A DNA stretch of 56,315 bases, taken from contig NZ_JAGLCD010000013.1 of NCBI RefSeq assembly GCF_023146395.1, forward strand, positions 1 through 56,315. Direction: 5' to 3'. A model generated the notes under the pieces. That model saw nothing but the letters and a program-made list of their open reading frames with translations, was not told the DNA's origin and did not search any database. This DNA is from Aeromicrobium sp. GTDB lineage: Bacteria; Actinomycetota; Actinomycetes; Propionibacteriales; Nocardioidaceae. Made by a program: the position numbers and the translations under genes. Positions 42,508 to 53,100 of the stretch are shown piece after piece. The stretch's first letter is position 1; each line of letters opens with the position of its first letter.

Positions 42508-42810
42508 TCAGGCCTGCTCGGCGGCCGGGGCCGCGGGCACCTCGGCGTTCGGGTCGATGTCCTCGACCGTCAGCAGGCCGGCGTTGATCTCGCGCATCGC
42601 GATCGAGAGCGGCTTCTCCTGCACGTGGGTGTCGACGAGCGGGCCCACGTACTCCAGCAGCCCCTCGCCGAGCTGGGCGTAGTACGCGTTGATCTGACGG
42701 GCGCGCTTGGAGCTGTACAGGACGAGCTTGTACTTGGAGTCGGCCTTCTCGAGCAGGTCGTCGATCGGCGGGTTGGTGATGCCATGGGCGACGGAACGCG
42801 TGGTGGACAC
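42508..42810 (-). CDS. rpoZ: RNA polymerase omega subunit
   Basis: This 100-residue subunit has [20 protein letters not shown] and the segment [19 protein letters not shown], then a C-terminal Ala/Pro-rich tail. GTG 42810 is chosen because GAGG lies at good distance; an in-frame start 14 codons earlier runs into the gmk spacer. Next to gmk as in most actinobacteria. Confidence 0.93.
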   Translation of the reverse strand: MSTTRSVAHGITNPPIDDLLEKADSKYKLVLYSSKRARQINAYYAQLGEGLLEYVGPLVDTHVQEKPLSIAMREINAGLLTVEDIDPNAEVPAAPAAEQA

Positions 42811-42865
42811 AGGGGACCTCACAGTGGTCGGAAGATTCGGGCGCAGGGGCACCTGCGGCGCGGGA

Positions 42866-43453
42866 TCAACCCGCAGCGGGGGCCGATCGCAACAACTCTA
42901 CCAACTCTTCGCACGCCGACTCGACATCGGTGTTGACGATCGTGACGTCGAACTCCCCCTCGGCGGCCAGCTCCTCGCGTGCGGTCTCGAGACGCCGGGT
43001 GCGTTCCTCGGGCGTCTCGGTGCCTCGGCCGACCAGTCGGCGCTCGAGCTCTTCGAAGGACGGCGGGGCCAGGAACACCAGGAGCGCCTCGGGCATGGCA
43101 GCGCGGACCTGACGGGCCCCCTGCAGGTCGATCTCGAGCAGCGCCGGACCGCCGGTGCGCAGCTGGGCCTCGACCGCCGCGCGCGGCGTGCCGTAGCGGG
43201 CCGCGCGGTGCACGACCGCCCACTCCAGGAGCCCACCGGTCTCGACCAGCCGGTCGAACTCGGCGTCGCTCAGGAAGTGGTAGTGCTCGCCGTCGACCTC
43301 GCCCGGGCGCGGCGGGCGGGTCGTGGCCGAGACCGAGACCCAGATGTCGGGATGGTCGCGCCGCACGCAGGACGTCACGGTGCCCTTGCCGACCGCGGTG
43401 GGGCCTGCGAGCACGACGAGACGGGAGGAGCCGGTGGGACCGGCCTCAGTCAC
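42866..43453 (-). CDS. gmk: Guanylate kinase
   Basis: This 195-residue enzyme has the P-loop [13 protein letters not shown] and [39 protein letters not shown]. It makes GDP from GMP and ATP. GTG 43453 lies inside the 3' end of mihF (8-base overlap), making translation coupled. Confidence 0.96.
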   Translation of the reverse strand: MTEAGPTGSSRLVVLAGPTAVGKGTVTSCVRRDHPDIWVSVSATTRPPRPGEVDGEHYHFLSDAEFDRLVETGGLLEWAVVHRAARYGTPRAAVEAQLRTGGPALLEIDLQGARQVRAAMPEALLVFLAPPSFEELERRLVGRGTETPEERTRRLETAREELAAEGEFDVTIVNTDVESACEELVELLRSAPAAG

Positions 43454-43766
43454 GGTGCCCGAACTCTCGCAGGAGTGCCTGGATCTGATTGGCGCCCAGA
43501 CCCCGGAGCCGGCGGCTGTCGGCGATGCCGATGCGTCGCATGATCTCCTGCGCCTTGACCTTGCCGACGCCGGGCATCGACTGCAGCAGGTCGATGACCC
43601 GGAGCTTGGCCACGACCTCGTTGGCCCGGGACTCGGCGATGACGTCGGCGATCGAGGCACCCGACGTCTTGAGTCGGTGCTTGATCTCGGCGCGCAGCTG
43701 GCGAGCCGCAGCTGCCTTCTCGAGCGCAGCCTGTCGCTGCTCGGCCGTCAACTTCGGGAGCGCCAC
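43446..43766 (-). CDS. mihF: Integration host factor, actinobacterial type
   Basis: This 106-residue nucleoid protein begins [20 protein letters not shown] and has the helix-hairpin-helix region [19 protein letters not shown] typical of the actinobacterial mIHF, which is unrelated to enterobacterial IHF. It binds and bends DNA and is usually essential. The GTG start follows a promoter at 43803-43832. Confidence 0.95.
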   Translation of the reverse strand: MALPKLTAEQRQAALEKAAAARQLRAEIKHRLKTSGASIADVIAESRANEVVAKLRVIDLLQSMPGVGKVKAQEIMRRIGIADSRRLRGLGANQIQALLREFGHRD

Positions 43767-43802
43767 GGTCTCGCCTCTCTGCTTGCCTCGCTGGTGGCGA
43801 CG

Positions 43803-43832
43803 AGCCTACTGGCCCTGCTCGCCGGGTGTCTT
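43803..43832 (-). promoter_or_regulatory. mihF promoter
   Basis: -35 AAGACA (43832-43827), 18-base spacer, -10 TAGGCT (43808-43803), overlapping the end of the lipoprotein gene. The predicted start is near 43796, about 30 nt before the GTG. Confidence 0.5.
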
Positions 43833-44246
43833 CAGGGTGAGGTCGCACGAGTCCTGGACGGAGTCGGCGATCGCGCGGCGGTGGGTCGCGGTGTCGTTGA
43901 ACTCCTGGTAGGCGCTGCGCAGCACCGCCGTGTCGTCCTCGGACAGATCGACGACGTCACCGTGGGTCAGCTCCTCGATCGGGACCTCGGCCACGGCCTC
44001 GGCCGCGAGCAGCTGCTCGACCGCGTCGGCCACGGCCGTGTAGTCGTCGCGCACGTCCGACGGCGCCTCCTTCTCGATCGCGCGCAGCGCCTCGCCGAGG
44101 GCGGTGAACGACGCCGTCGTGAGCGTGGCGTCGTCGATCGCGGTGCGATGCTGCTCGACCGCGGCGCAGTACGAGCTCGTGCCGCACGCCGACAGCAGGG
44201 TCGTGGCGACGAGCGCGCTCAGGCAGACGGCGGCAGGACGGCGCAT
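43806..44246 (-). CDS. Small predicted lipoprotein, unknown
   Basis: This 146-residue protein starts with a lipoprotein signal (LVATTLLSAC, Cys21 to be lipidated) and a mature helical region, including a conserved-looking Cys in SSYC and one near DSCDLT. No domain is recognised. GGAGGAG stands 9 bases ahead of the ATG. It sits between pyrF and mihF, where related genomes usually have these directly adjoining; so it looks like an insertion in the block, but that is from memory. Confidence 0.65.
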   Translation of the reverse strand: MRRPAAVCLSALVATTLLSACGTSSYCAAVEQHRTAIDDATLTTASFTALGEALRAIEKEAPSDVRDDYTAVADAVEQLLAAEAVAEVPIEELTHGDVVDLSEDDTAVLRSAYQEFNDTATHRRAIADSVQDSCDLTLKTPGEQGQ

Positions 44247-44285
44247 GCGGGACGCTCCTCCGGTCGGGATCGGACGGTCACGGCC

Positions 44286-45128
44286 TCATGAGGATACGAG
44301 CTGGTCGTTGACCTGCTGGGCCGACGCGCGGAGCGCGGCCGGATCGGGCCCGGCACGCAGGACGCCGCGCGACGACGACGGGACGACCTGGCCCCACACG
44401 TCGCCGAACAGGCGCTTCAGGTCCTCCACCGTGCCGCCCTGGGCACCCAGGCCGGGCACGAGCAGCGGACCGTGGATCGCCAGGTCCTCGGCCGTGTCGC
44501 CGATCGTGGCACCGACCACGGCCCCGAAGGACCCCAGCGCACCCGCCCCGGATCCGGTGCTGGACAGCTCGCCGGAGTTGAGCTCGGCGAGCTGCTGGAG
44601 CACCGAGCCGGCCACGGTACGCCCGTCCGCGCCGACGGCGTGCTGGAACTGGGGCCCCTCCGGGTTCGAGGTCAGGGCGAGCACGAAGACGCCCGCGTCG
44701 TTGCGCTCGGCCTCGGTGAAGAAGGGCGCGAGCGATCCGAAGCCGAGGAACGGGCTCACCGTGACGGCGTCGGCCGCCATTGGCGCGTCGTCGTCGAGGT
44801 AGGCCTCGGCATAGGCCTGGGCCGTCGAGCCGATGTCCCCGCGCTTGACGTCGAGCACCGTGAGCGTGCCGGTGTGGCGGAACTGCTGCAGCAGCCACTC
44901 CAGCACCGCGACGCCCCGGGAGCCGAACCGTTCGAAGAACGCCGACTGAGGCTTGACGACGCCGACCTGGCCGGCGAACGCCTCGACGCAGACCTCGGCG
45001 AACCGCTCGAGTCCCTCGAACGTGTCGCCCACGCCCCACGCCTCCAGCACGGAGGCGTGGGGGTCGAGGCCGACGCACAACGGGCCGTAGGCCTGGGTCG
45101 CCGCCGAGAGCCGGCGTCCGAAGCTCAT
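44286..45128 (-). CDS. pyrF: Orotidine 5'-phosphate decarboxylase
   Basis: This 280-residue enzyme belongs to the type 2 OMP decarboxylases: it has [19 protein letters not shown] with the catalytic Asp-Lys, and CVGLDPH near the start. Last step to UMP. ATG 45128 overlaps the carB stop by ATGA, making it last gene of the pyrimidine run. Confidence 0.96.
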   Translation of the reverse strand: MSFGRRLSAATQAYGPLCVGLDPHASVLEAWGVGDTFEGLERFAEVCVEAFAGQVGVVKPQSAFFERFGSRGVAVLEWLLQQFRHTGTLTVLDVKRGDIGSTAQAYAEAYLDDDAPMAADAVTVSPFLGFGSLAPFFTEAERNDAGVFVLALTSNPEGPQFQHAVGADGRTVAGSVLQQLAELNSGELSSTGSGAGALGSFGAVVGATIGDTAEDLAIHGPLLVPGLGAQGGTVEDLKRLFGDVWGQVVPSSSRGVLRAGPDPAALRASAQQVNDQLVSS

Positions 45129-48100
45129 GCCCCGGTCTCGGCGGCGCGAGCCGCCCCTGCGCTCGCCCAGTCCTGCAGCGACCTCACGTCGAGCCCGCCG
45201 TCGATCAGCGCCTCGATGCCCTGCACGGCTGCGGCGAGCCCCTGCACCGTCGTGATGCAGGGGATGCCCTCGGCGATCGCGGCCGTGCGGATCTCGTTGC
45301 CGTCGATGCGGGCGTTGACCCCGGCGGAGACCCCGTGCGGCGTGTTGATGATGAGCTGGACGTCCTGGGCGCGGATCTGGTCGACGATCGTCGAGCGGGT
45401 CTCGCCGGGCAGCGGCTCCTCCCCCAGCTTGCGCATCTCCGAGGTCTGGACGCCGTGGCGCCGCAGCACCTGGGCCGTGCCTCGCGTCGCGAGGATCTCG
45501 AAGCCCAGGTCGGCGAGGCGCTTGACCGGGAAGATCACGTTGCGCTTGTCGCGGTTGGCCACCGACACGAACACCTTGCCGGCTGTCGGCAGGCCGTTCT
45601 GGGCGCCGGCCTGGCTCTTGGCGAACGCCGGACCGAAGCCGGCGTCGAAGCCCATGACCTCTCCCGTCGAGCGCATCTCCGGACCGAGCACGGTGTCGAC
45701 GTACGTGCCCTCGTAGGTGCGGAAGCGGTTGAACGGCATCACGGCCTCCTTGACCGCGATCGGCGAGTCCTCGTGGATCACGCCACCGTCGCCCTCGGCC
45801 GGCAGGACGCCCGCGGCACGAAGCTCCGCGATCGTCTCGCCCAGCATGAGGCGCGACGCCGCCTTGGCGAGCGGGGTGTTGGTGGCCTTCGAGACGAACG
45901 GCACCGTGCGCGAGGCCCGCGGATTGGCCTCGAGCACGAAGAGCGTGTCGGAGGCCAGGGCGAACTGGATGTTGATCAGGCCCCGCACGCCGACGCCGGC
46001 CGCGATGGCCTCGGTCGAGGCGCGGATGCGGTCGATCTCCAGGGCACCCAGCGTGATGGGCGGCAGCGTGCAGGCGGAGTCGCCCGAGTGCACGCCGGCC
46101 TCCTCGATGTGCTCCATGACTCCGCCGAGGAACAGCTCGGTGCCGTCGTAGAGCGCGTCGACGTCGATCTCGATCGCGTCGTCGAGGAACCGGTCGACCA
46201 GGACGGGGTGCTCCGGGGAGATCTCCGTGGCCCGGCTGATGTAGCCCGACAGCGTCTCCTCGTCGTACACGATCTCCATGCCGCGGCCGCCCAGGACGTA
46301 CGACGGGCGCACGAGCACGGGGTACCCGATCTCGTCGGCGATCGCCTTGGCACCCGCGAACGTCGTGGCCGTGCCGTGCTTCGGCGCCGGCAGGTCCGCC
46401 TCGGCCAGCACACGGCCGAAGAGGCCCCGGTCCTCGGCAAGGTCGATGGCCGAGGGGCTGGTGCCCACGATCGGCACGCCGGCCTCCTCGAGACCCTTCG
46501 CGAGCCCGAGGGGCGTCTGGCCCCCGAGCTGCACGATGACGCCCGCGACGGGGCCCGCGACCCGCTCGGCGTAGTAGACCTCGAGCACGTCCTCGAGCGT
46601 CAAGGGCTCGAAGTAGAGGCGGTCGGAGGTGTCGTAGTCGGTCGAGACGGTCTCGGGGTTGCAGTTGACCATGACGGTCTCGTAGCCGGCTTCCGACAGC
46701 GCCAGGGCCGCGTGCACGCACGAGTAGTCGAACTCGATGCCCTGGCCGATACGGTTCGGTCCGCTGCCCAGGATGATCACGGCAGGCTTCTCGCGCGGCG
46801 CGACCTCGGTCTCCTCGTCGTAGGACGAGTAGTGGTACGGCGTGCGCGCCGCGAACTCCGCCGCGCACGTGTCGACGGTCTTGTAGACCGGCCGGACCCC
46901 GAGCGCGTGACGCACGCCGCGCAGCACGTCCTCGCGGACGCCCCGGAGCTCGGCGAGCTGCGCGTCGGAGAAGCCGTGCCGCTTGGCCCGGCGCAGGATC
47001 GACGGTCGCAGGTCGACGGCCTCGCGGACCTCCTGGGCGATCTCGTCGATCAGCACGAGCTGGTCGACGAACCACGGGTCGATACCGGTGGCCTCGTGGA
47101 CCTCCTGGGCCGTGGCCCCGGCGTGGATCGCGTGCATCACGGTCTGCAGCCGACCATCGTGCGGACGGGCGATCTCGGCCAGGAGACCGGCACGGTCACC
47201 GGGCTGGGTCGGCCAGCTGAACTGCGCGCCGGCCCGCTCGAGGGAGCGCAGGGCCTTGCCGAGCGCCTCGCTGAAGCTGCGGCCGATCGACATCGCCTCG
47301 CCGACGGACTTCATGTGCGTCGTCAGGGTGTCGTCGGCGGCCGGGAACTTCTCGAAGGCGAAGCGCGGCACCTTGACCACGACGTAGTCGAGCGTCGGCT
47401 CGAAGCTCGCCGGGGTGCCGTAGCCCCCGGGGGTCGACGTGATGTCGTTCGGGATCTCGTCGAGCGTGTAGCCGATCGCGACCTTGGCCGCGATCTTGGC
47501 GATCGGGAAGCCCGTGGCCTTCGAGGCCAGGGCGCTCGAGCGCGACACGCGCGGGTTCATCTCGATCACGACGATGCGGCCGTCGGCCGGGTTGATCGCG
47601 AACTGGATGTTGCAGCCGCCGGTGTCGACGCCGACCTCGCGGATCACGCCGATCGAGATGTTGCGCAGCCGCTGGTACTCGACGTCGGTCAGCGTCATGG
47701 CCGGGGCGACCGTGATCGAGTCGCCGGTGTGGACCCCGACCGGGTCGAAGTTCTCGATCGAGCAGACGATCACGACATTGTCGGCCCGGTCGCGCATGAC
47801 CTCGAGCTCGTACTCCTTCCAGCCGAGGATCGACTCCTCCAGGAGCACCTCGGTGGTCGGGCTGAGCGCGAGACCCGACCCGGCGATGCGGTGCAGGTCG
47901 GCCTCGTCGTAGGCCAGGCCCGAGCCGCTGCCGCCCATCGTGAACGACGGCCGCACCACGACGGGGTAGCCGAGCTCCTCGACCGCCGCGAGGCACTCGT
48001 CCATCGTGTGGCAGATCGCCGACTTCGCGACCTCCGCGCCCCAGTGGGCCGGCAGGTCCTCGACGATCTTCTTGAAGATCTCGCGATTCTCGCCCTTGTT

Positions 48101-48469
48101 GATGGCCTCGACCGACGCTCCGATGAGCTCGACCCCGTACTTCTCCAGGACGCCGCGCTCGTCGAGCTGCATCGCGCAGTTCAGCGCGGTCTGGCCGCCG
48201 AGCGTGGCCAGCACGGCGTCGGGGCGCTCCTTGGCGATGACCTTCTCGACGAACTCCGGCGTGATCGGCTCGACGTACGTGGCGTCGGCGAACTCGGGGT
48301 CGGTCATGATCGTGGCGGGATTGGAGTTGACGAGGATGACCCGCAGCCCCTCCTCGCGCAGCACGCGGCACGCCTGGGTGCCGGAGTAGTCGAACTCGCA
48401 CGCCTGGCCGATGACGATCGGGCCGGAGCCGATCACCAGGACCGACGAGATGTCGTCACGCTTGGGCAT
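45125..48469 (-). CDS. carB: Carbamoyl-phosphate synthase large chain
   Basis: This 1114-residue enzyme has two ATP-grasp halves (the first begins [20 protein letters not shown]; the second repeats [19 protein letters not shown] near residue 560) and a C-terminal regulatory domain. With CarA it makes carbamoyl phosphate for both arginine (ArgF) and pyrimidine (PyrB) pathways encoded in this window. ATG 48469 shares one base with the carA stop (TGATG); AAGGAGG is 5 bases upstream. Confidence 0.97.
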   Translation of the reverse strand: MPKRDDISSVLVIGSGPIVIGQACEFDYSGTQACRVLREEGLRVILVNSNPATIMTDPEFADATYVEPITPEFVEKVIAKERPDAVLATLGGQTALNCAMQLDERGVLEKYGVELIGASVEAINKGENREIFKKIVEDLPAHWGAEVAKSAICHTMDECLAAVEELGYPVVVRPSFTMGGSGSGLAYDEADLHRIAGSGLALSPTTEVLLEESILGWKEYELEVMRDRADNVVIVCSIENFDPVGVHTGDSITVAPAMTLTDVEYQRLRNISIGVIREVGVDTGGCNIQFAINPADGRIVVIEMNPRVSRSSALASKATGFPIAKIAAKVAIGYTLDEIPNDITSTPGGYGTPASFEPTLDYVVVKVPRFAFEKFPAADDTLTTHMKSVGEAMSIGRSFSEALGKALRSLERAGAQFSWPTQPGDRAGLLAEIARPHDGRLQTVMHAIHAGATAQEVHEATGIDPWFVDQLVLIDEIAQEVREAVDLRPSILRRAKRHGFSDAQLAELRGVREDVLRGVRHALGVRPVYKTVDTCAAEFAARTPYHYSSYDEETEVAPREKPAVIILGSGPNRIGQGIEFDYSCVHAALALSEAGYETVMVNCNPETVSTDYDTSDRLYFEPLTLEDVLEVYYAERVAGPVAGVIVQLGGQTPLGLAKGLEEAGVPIVGTSPSAIDLAEDRGLFGRVLAEADLPAPKHGTATTFAGAKAIADEIGYPVLVRPSYVLGGRGMEIVYDEETLSGYISRATEISPEHPVLVDRFLDDAIEIDVDALYDGTELFLGGVMEHIEEAGVHSGDSACTLPPITLGALEIDRIRASTEAIAAGVGVRGLINIQFALASDTLFVLEANPRASRTVPFVSKATNTPLAKAASRLMLGETIAELRAAGVLPAEGDGGVIHEDSPIAVKEAVMPFNRFRTYEGTYVDTVLGPEMRSTGEVMGFDAGFGPAFAKSQAGAQNGLPTAGKVFVSVANRDKRNVIFPVKRLADLGFEILATRGTAQVLRRHGVQTSEMRKLGEEPLPGETRSTIVDQIRAQDVQLIINTPHGVSAGVNARIDGNEIRTAAIAEGIPCITTVQGLAAAVQGIEALIDGGLDVRSLQDWASAGAARAAETGA

Positions 48470-50022
48470 CAGGCCTCCTTCTCGTCGTGGTCGTTGCTGG
48501 GGGTCGTGGCTCGCTCGGTGGGCGCCGGGGGCGGCGGCTGGGGCCGTTCGTCGCCATCGGGACCGGGCACGTCGAACGGCGGGGGCTCGGCGGCCCACGG
48601 GGCGGCCGTCTCGGTCGCCCCGTCGCGCTCGTCGGCGGACTCGTCGTCGTGCTGGCCGTCGTGCTCGCCGTCGGGGGCGGGGGCGGGGGCGGGGGCGGGG
48701 GCAGCCTCCGGGGTGCTCAGGTCGAGGTCGTCCGACGACGGGTCGCCGGTGACCGGCGTCCAGCCCACTGTCTCGGGCGCGACCTCGGGGGCGGACCCCT
48801 CCTCGGTCTGCACCGACTCGTCGCGGCCCTCGGGAGACGCCGTGGTCTCGTCCGGCACCTCGGTCTCGTCCGGCGCCTCGGCCACGACCGCCGTTCCGGC
48901 GCGCGGCCTGCTCATCAGGGAGACGAAGCGGTCGAACAGGTAGGCGGCGTCGTGGGGTCCCGCGGCCGCCTCCGGGTGGTACTGCACGCTGAAGGCGGGC
49001 GCGTCGACCAGGGCGATGCCCTCGACGACGTCGTCGTTCAGTCCGACGTGCGTGACCTGCCCGGGCCCGTAGGGCGTCTCGAAGGTGCCCTCGAGAGGCG
49101 CCTCGACCGCGAAGCCGTGGTTGTGGCTCGTGATCTCGACCTTCCCCGTCGACAGGTCCTTGACGGGCTGGTTGATGCCGCGGTGGCCGTAGGTGAGCTT
49201 GTACGTGCCGAGCCCCAGGGCCCGGCCGAAGAGCTGGTTGCCGAAGCAGATGCCGAAGTACGGCACCCCGGCGTCGAGCACCCCGCGCAGCACCTCGACG
49301 GGTCCCTCTGCGGCCGAGGGGTCACCCGGGCCGTTGGAGAAGAACACGCCGTCCGGTCCACCGGGCACGACCCCGAGGACGTCGTCGAGCGTCGCGGCGG
49401 CCGGGAGGACGTGCACCTCGATGCCCCGCTCGGCCATCAGCCGCGGGGTCATGCCCTTGATGCCCAGGTCGACGGCCGCCACGGTGAAGAGCTTCTCCCC
49501 CACGGCGGGGACCACGTACGCCTCGGTGGTCGAGACCTCGCCGGCCAGGTCGGCACCGGCCATGCTCGGCGCCTGACGGACGCGCTCGAGGAGCAGGTCC
49601 GGGTGGGTCGTGATCGAGCTGATGCCGGCGCGCATCGCGCCGCGCTCGCGCAGGTGGCGGGTCAGGGCGCGCGTGTCGATGCCCTGGATCCCGACGATCT
49701 GCTGGTGCTCCAGGAACTCGTCGAGGGTCCCCTGGCTGCGCCAGCTCGACGGCACCCGTGCGGGGTCACGCACGACGTAGCCCGCGACCCAGACCCGGTT
49801 CGACTCGTTGTCGGTGGAGTTCACGCCCGTGTTGCCGATGTGCGGGGCGGTCTGCACGACGATCTGGCGCTGGTACGACGGATCGGTCAGGGTCTCCTGG
49901 TAGCCCGTCATGCCGGTGTTGAAGACGATCTCGCCGATCGTCTCGCCGACCGCACCGTAGGACTCGCCGCGGAACGTCCGGCCGTCCTCGAGAACGAGGA
50001 TCGCCTCGGTGGGGCTGGTCAT
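48469..50022 (-). CDS. carA: Carbamoyl-phosphate synthase small chain with long acidic C-terminal tail
   Basis: This 517-residue protein is normal CarA up to about residue 376 ([16 protein letters not shown]; glutaminase Cys in [14 protein letters not shown]; His in [10 protein letters not shown]). It then carries about 141 residues rich in Asp, Glu, Pro and Ala (48472-48894), including an Ala-Pro repeat encoded by five GGGGGC units. The tail has no recognised domain and looks disordered. The frame is intact with no frameshift and its stop overlaps carB, so the tail is really encoded. Start ATG 50022 overlaps a mini-ORF by ATGA. Usual CarA length is about 360-390. Confidence 0.95.
   Translation of the reverse strand: MTSPTEAILVLEDGRTFRGESYGAVGETIGEIVFNTGMTGYQETLTDPSYQRQIVVQTAPHIGNTGVNSTDNESNRVWVAGYVVRDPARVPSSWRSQGTLDEFLEHQQIVGIQGIDTRALTRHLRERGAMRAGISSITTHPDLLLERVRQAPSMAGADLAGEVSTTEAYVVPAVGEKLFTVAAVDLGIKGMTPRLMAERGIEVHVLPAAATLDDVLGVVPGGPDGVFFSNGPGDPSAAEGPVEVLRGVLDAGVPYFGICFGNQLFGRALGLGTYKLTYGHRGINQPVKDLSTGKVEITSHNHGFAVEAPLEGTFETPYGPGQVTHVGLNDDVVEGIALVDAPAFSVQYHPEAAAGPHDAAYLFDRFVSLMSRPRAGTAVVAEAPDETEVPDETTASPEGRDESVQTEEGSAPEVAPETVGWTPVTGDPSSDDLDLSTPEAAPAPAPAPAPDGEHDGQHDDESADERDGATETAAPWAAEPPPFDVPGPDGDERPQPPPPAPTERATTPSNDHDEKEA
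48673..48702. repeat. Hexanucleotide repeat (GGGGGC)x5 in carA tail
   Basis: Five perfect tandem GGGGGC units within the carA 3' extension, encoding alternating Pro and Ala. Change in copy number keeps frame, so it can alter tail length but not switch the gene off. Confidence 0.9.
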
Positions 50023-50105
50023 GACGCCACCGCCCGGGACGAGGCAACGGTAGGCGGCAGCGCCATGACCTGATGCTGAATGGTCGCTCGCTGACGCTCG
50101 CTCAT
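50019..50105 (-). CDS. 28-residue linker ORF between pyrC and carA
   Basis: Begins ATGAGCGAGCG within the pyrC stop (ATGA) and ends in the ATGA of the carA start. Peptide starts [14 protein letters not shown]; no family recognised. Same starting 11-mer as two other linker ORFs. May only relay ribosomes; protein product unproven. Confidence 0.35.
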   Translation of the reverse strand: MSERQRATIQHQVMALPPTVASSRAVAS

Positions 50106-51409
50106 GACGAGACCTCCTGAAGTTGACCGTCGAGGACGGTGGGGATGCCACGCAGGAACGTGGCGACGACGCGACCGGGCAGCTCGCGCCCGGCATAAGG
50201 GGTGTTGCGGGACAACGATGCCGTGTCGGCCGGGACGATCGTGCGGGTGGCCTCCGCGTCGTAGAGCACGACGTGAGCCGGCTCACCCACGGCGAGCGGC
50301 CGACCGTGGCCGCCGCCCACCCGGCTGATGCGCGCCGGCGCCGCCGACAGCCGCTCGGCGACCTGCTCCCACGTCAGCAGGCCGGTGTCGACCATCGTGT
50401 GCTGGACGACCGACAGCGCGGTCTCCAGACCGATCATCCCGAAGGCGGCCGCCGACCACTCGCACTCCTTGTCCTCCATGGGGTGCGGGGCGTGATCGGT
50501 CGCGACGATGTCGATCGTGCCGTCGGCGAGGCCCTCGCGGACCGCCGCGACGTCGTCGGCCGTGCGCAGCGGCGGGTTGACCTTGTAGATCGGGTCGTAG
50601 CCGCGCACGAGGTCGTCGGTCAGGAGCAGGTGGTGGGGCGTGACCTCGGCCGTGACGTCCCAGCCCTTGCTCTTGGCCCAGCGGACGATCTCGACCGAGC
50701 CGCGCGTGGAGAGGTGGCACACGTGCAGGCGCGAGCCGACGTGGGCGGCGAGCACGCAGTCGCGGGCCACGATGGCCTCCTCCGCCGCAGCCGGCCAGCC
50801 GGTCAGACCGAGCTCGCCGGAGACGAGTCCCTCGTTCATCTGGGCGCCCTCGGTGAGGCGCGGCTCCTGGGCGTGCTGCGCGACGACGCCGTCGAAGGCC
50901 TTGACGTACTCCAGCGCGCGTCGCATCAGCACGGCGTCGGAGACGCACTTGCCGTCGTCGGAGAACACGCGGACGTCGGCCGCGGAGTCGGCCATGGCCC
51001 CGAGCTCGGCGAGCTGCGTGCCGCCGAGGCCGACCGTGACGGCACCGATCGGCTGCACGTCGCAGTAGCCCGCCTCGCGGCCGAGGCGCCAGACCTGCTC
51101 CACGACGCCCGCGGTGTCGGCGACCGGGTCGGTGTTGGCCATCGCGTGCACGCACGTGAACCCGCCGCGGGCCGCCGCCTGGGTCCCCGTGAGCACCGTC
51201 TCGGCGTCCTCGCGGCCCGGCTCGCGCAGGTGCGTGTGCAGGTCGACCATGCCCGGGAGGGCCACGAGCCCCGTCGCGTCGACCTCGGTCGCGTCACCGA
51301 GCGGGAGATCGGGGCCGATCGCGGTGATGACCCCGTCCGCGATCGCGATGTCGGTGGGCTCGCCGCCGAGGATCCGCGCCCTCCGGATCACGTACTGGCG
51401 CTCGCTCAT
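50102..51409 (-). CDS. pyrC: Dihydroorotase
   Basis: This 435-residue enzyme of the amidohydrolase fold has the metal motif [12 protein letters not shown] and ends of the barrel [13 protein letters not shown], and is of the class I type. It closes carbamoyl aspartate to dihydroorotate. Its own start also begins ATGAGCGAGCG ([14 protein letters not shown]). ATG 51409 overlaps the pyrB stop by ATGA. Confidence 0.96.
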   Translation of the reverse strand: MSERQYVIRRARILGGEPTDIAIADGVITAIGPDLPLGDATEVDATGLVALPGMVDLHTHLREPGREDAETVLTGTQAAARGGFTCVHAMANTDPVADTAGVVEQVWRLGREAGYCDVQPIGAVTVGLGGTQLAELGAMADSAADVRVFSDDGKCVSDAVLMRRALEYVKAFDGVVAQHAQEPRLTEGAQMNEGLVSGELGLTGWPAAAEEAIVARDCVLAAHVGSRLHVCHLSTRGSVEIVRWAKSKGWDVTAEVTPHHLLLTDDLVRGYDPIYKVNPPLRTADDVAAVREGLADGTIDIVATDHAPHPMEDKECEWSAAAFGMIGLETALSVVQHTMVDTGLLTWEQVAERLSAAPARISRVGGGHGRPLAVGEPAHVVLYDAEATRTIVPADTASLSRNTPYAGRELPGRVVATFLRGIPTVLDGQLQEVSS

Positions 51410-52401
51410 GCTTCTCCCTCGTCGTTCGTGGACCCGCCGACCAGCAGGTACAGCACGGCCATGCGGACCGCGACACCGTTCGTGACCTGCTCGACGATGA
51501 CCGAGCGGCCGGAGTCGGCGACGTCGGCGGTGATCTCCATGCCCCGGTTCATCGGACCGGGGTGCAGGACGATCGCGTGGTCGGGCAGGCGGTTCATGCG
51601 GGTGGTGTCCAGCCCGTAGCGACGGCTGTACTCGCGGGCGCTCGGGAAGTAGGAGGCGTTCATCCGCTCGTGCTGCACCCGCAGCATCATGACCGCGTCG
51701 GCCTTCTCGAGCGAGTCGTCGAGGCTGTACGAGGTCTCGACCGGCCATGTGTCGATGCCCACCGGCAGCAAGGTGGGCGGTGCCACGAGCGTGACGTTCG
51801 CGCCGAGCGTGTGCAGCAGCAGAGCGTTCGACCGGGCGACGCGGCTGTGCAGGACGTCACCGACGATCGTGATGTTCTTGCCCGCCAGGTCGCGGCCCAT
51901 GCCGCCCGACGGCCCGGCGGGCGCACCGGGCTCCGGTGCCGCGTCCGCCATGAGGTGCGAGCGCATCGTGAAGGCGTCGAGCAGGGCCTGCGTGGGGTGC
52001 TCGTGCGTGCCGTCACCGGCGTTCACGACCGCCCCGTTGGTCCATCCGGCCGCTGCGAGCCGGTGGGGGGCGCCGGAGAAGTGGTGACGGATCACCACGG
52101 CGTCGGCTCCCATGGCCTGCAGCGTCAGCGCGGTGTCCTTGAGGCTCTCGCCCTTGGACACGCTCGAGCCCTTGGCGGAGAAGTTGATGACGTCGGCGCT
52201 GAGCCGCTTGGCGGCCGCCTCGAACGAGATGCGGGTGCGGGTGGAGTCCTCGAAGAACAGGTTGACGACGGTGCGGCCGCGCAGGGTCGGGAGCTTCTTG
52301 ATCGGCCGCTGGGCGACGCCCAGGAGCTCGGCCGCGGTGTCGAGCACCCGTACGGCGTCGTCGCGGGTGAGGTCGCCGGCGCTCAGCAGGTGCTTCTTCA
52401 C
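51406..52401 (-). CDS. pyrB: Aspartate carbamoyltransferase catalytic chain
   Basis: This 331-residue enzyme shows the carbamoyl phosphate loop [24 protein letters not shown] and HPGPMNRG. No regulatory chain (pyrI) is present. GTG start 52401 overlaps the pyrR stop by GTGA. Confidence 0.97.
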   Translation of the reverse strand: MKKHLLSAGDLTRDDAVRVLDTAAELLGVAQRPIKKLPTLRGRTVVNLFFEDSTRTRISFEAAAKRLSADVINFSAKGSSVSKGESLKDTALTLQAMGADAVVIRHHFSGAPHRLAAAGWTNGAVVNAGDGTHEHPTQALLDAFTMRSHLMADAAPEPGAPAGPSGGMGRDLAGKNITIVGDVLHSRVARSNALLLHTLGANVTLVAPPTLLPVGIDTWPVETSYSLDDSLEKADAVMMLRVQHERMNASYFPSAREYSRRYGLDTTRMNRLPDHAIVLHPGPMNRGMEITADVADSGRSVIVEQVTNGVAVRMAVLYLLVGGSTNDEGEA

Positions 52402-53006
52402 GCGGCACCTCCCGTGGCGGGGCCCACGATCGCGACGGCGTCCTCGGTGTCGTCGGACTCGCCGAGGCGCACCCGGACCTTCTCCGTGAGCGCGGTGGGC
52501 AGGTTCTTGCCCACGAAGTCGGCCCGGATCGGCAGCTCCCGGTGCCCGCGGTCGATCAGGACCGCGAGCTGGACCGCGCGGGGGCGACCGAGCTCACCGA
52601 GCGCGTCCAGGGCGGCGCGGATCGTGCGGCCGCTCATCAGCACGTCGTCGACCAGCACGACGATCTTGTCGTCGACGTCGTCGGGGGTCTCGGTGTGCTC
52701 CAGCGCTCGCGCCGGCTTGAGCCGCAGGTCGTCGCGGTACATCGTGACGTCGAGCGCACCGGACCGGATCTCGCGACCCTCGACCTCGCCCATGCGCCGG
52801 GCGATCCGACGAGCGAGGGGAACGCCGCGCTTGGGGATGCCGAGCAGGACGACCTCGGCGGAGCCGTGGTTGCGCTCGAGGATCTCGTGCGTGATGCGGG
52901 TCAGCGCCCGGGAGATCTCACCGGCGTCGAGGACCGTGCGCACGGGATCGGCGGTCGGACGGACCGGGTCCGCGGCAGCATCGGGAACGTTGTCAGGCGT
53001 GGCCAT
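52398..53006 (-). CDS. pyrR: Bifunctional pyr operon regulator/uracil phosphoribosyltransferase
   Basis: This 202-residue protein is a PRTase-fold with the PRPP motif [18 protein letters not shown] and a basic RNA-binding face ([19 protein letters not shown]). It binds pyr leader RNA when UMP is high. ATG 53006 has a strong AAGGAGG, which is partly hidden in a leader hairpin. First gene of the operon. Confidence 0.96.
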   Translation of the reverse strand: MATPDNVPDAAADPVRPTADPVRTVLDAGEISRALTRITHEILERNHGSAEVVLLGIPKRGVPLARRIARRMGEVEGREIRSGALDVTMYRDDLRLKPARALEHTETPDDVDDKIVVLVDDVLMSGRTIRAALDALGELGRPRAVQLAVLIDRGHRELPIRADFVGKNLPTALTEKVRVRLGESDDTEDAVAIVGPATGGAA

Positions 53007-53011
53007 GCTGA

Positions 53012-53047
53012 CCTCCTTCTCCGCCTCACGGGACGGCCGTTAAAGGA
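53012..53047 (-). promoter_or_regulatory. PyrR-binding leader sequestering the pyrR ribosome site
   Basis: On the minus strand TCCTTT (53047-53042) can pair with the Shine-Dalgarno AAGGAGG (53018-53012); the intervening loop contains GTCCCGTGAGGC (53034-53023), matching the PyrR-binding loop consensus with its invariant GAGG. This is the translational-repression arrangement known from mycobacteria. A candidate -10 TAGGCT is at 53071-53066. Confidence 0.75.
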
Positions 53048-53100
53048 TGTCGATGTTCGGCGGTCAGCCTATCAGCGCCGCGCCGGCCGTCGCCGCGCAG

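Noticed and set aside
45335..48943. Plus-strand open frame of 1202 codons
   Set aside because: Antisense to carB and the carA tail; its sequence is low-complexity Arg/Gly/Val and has no recognisable motif.
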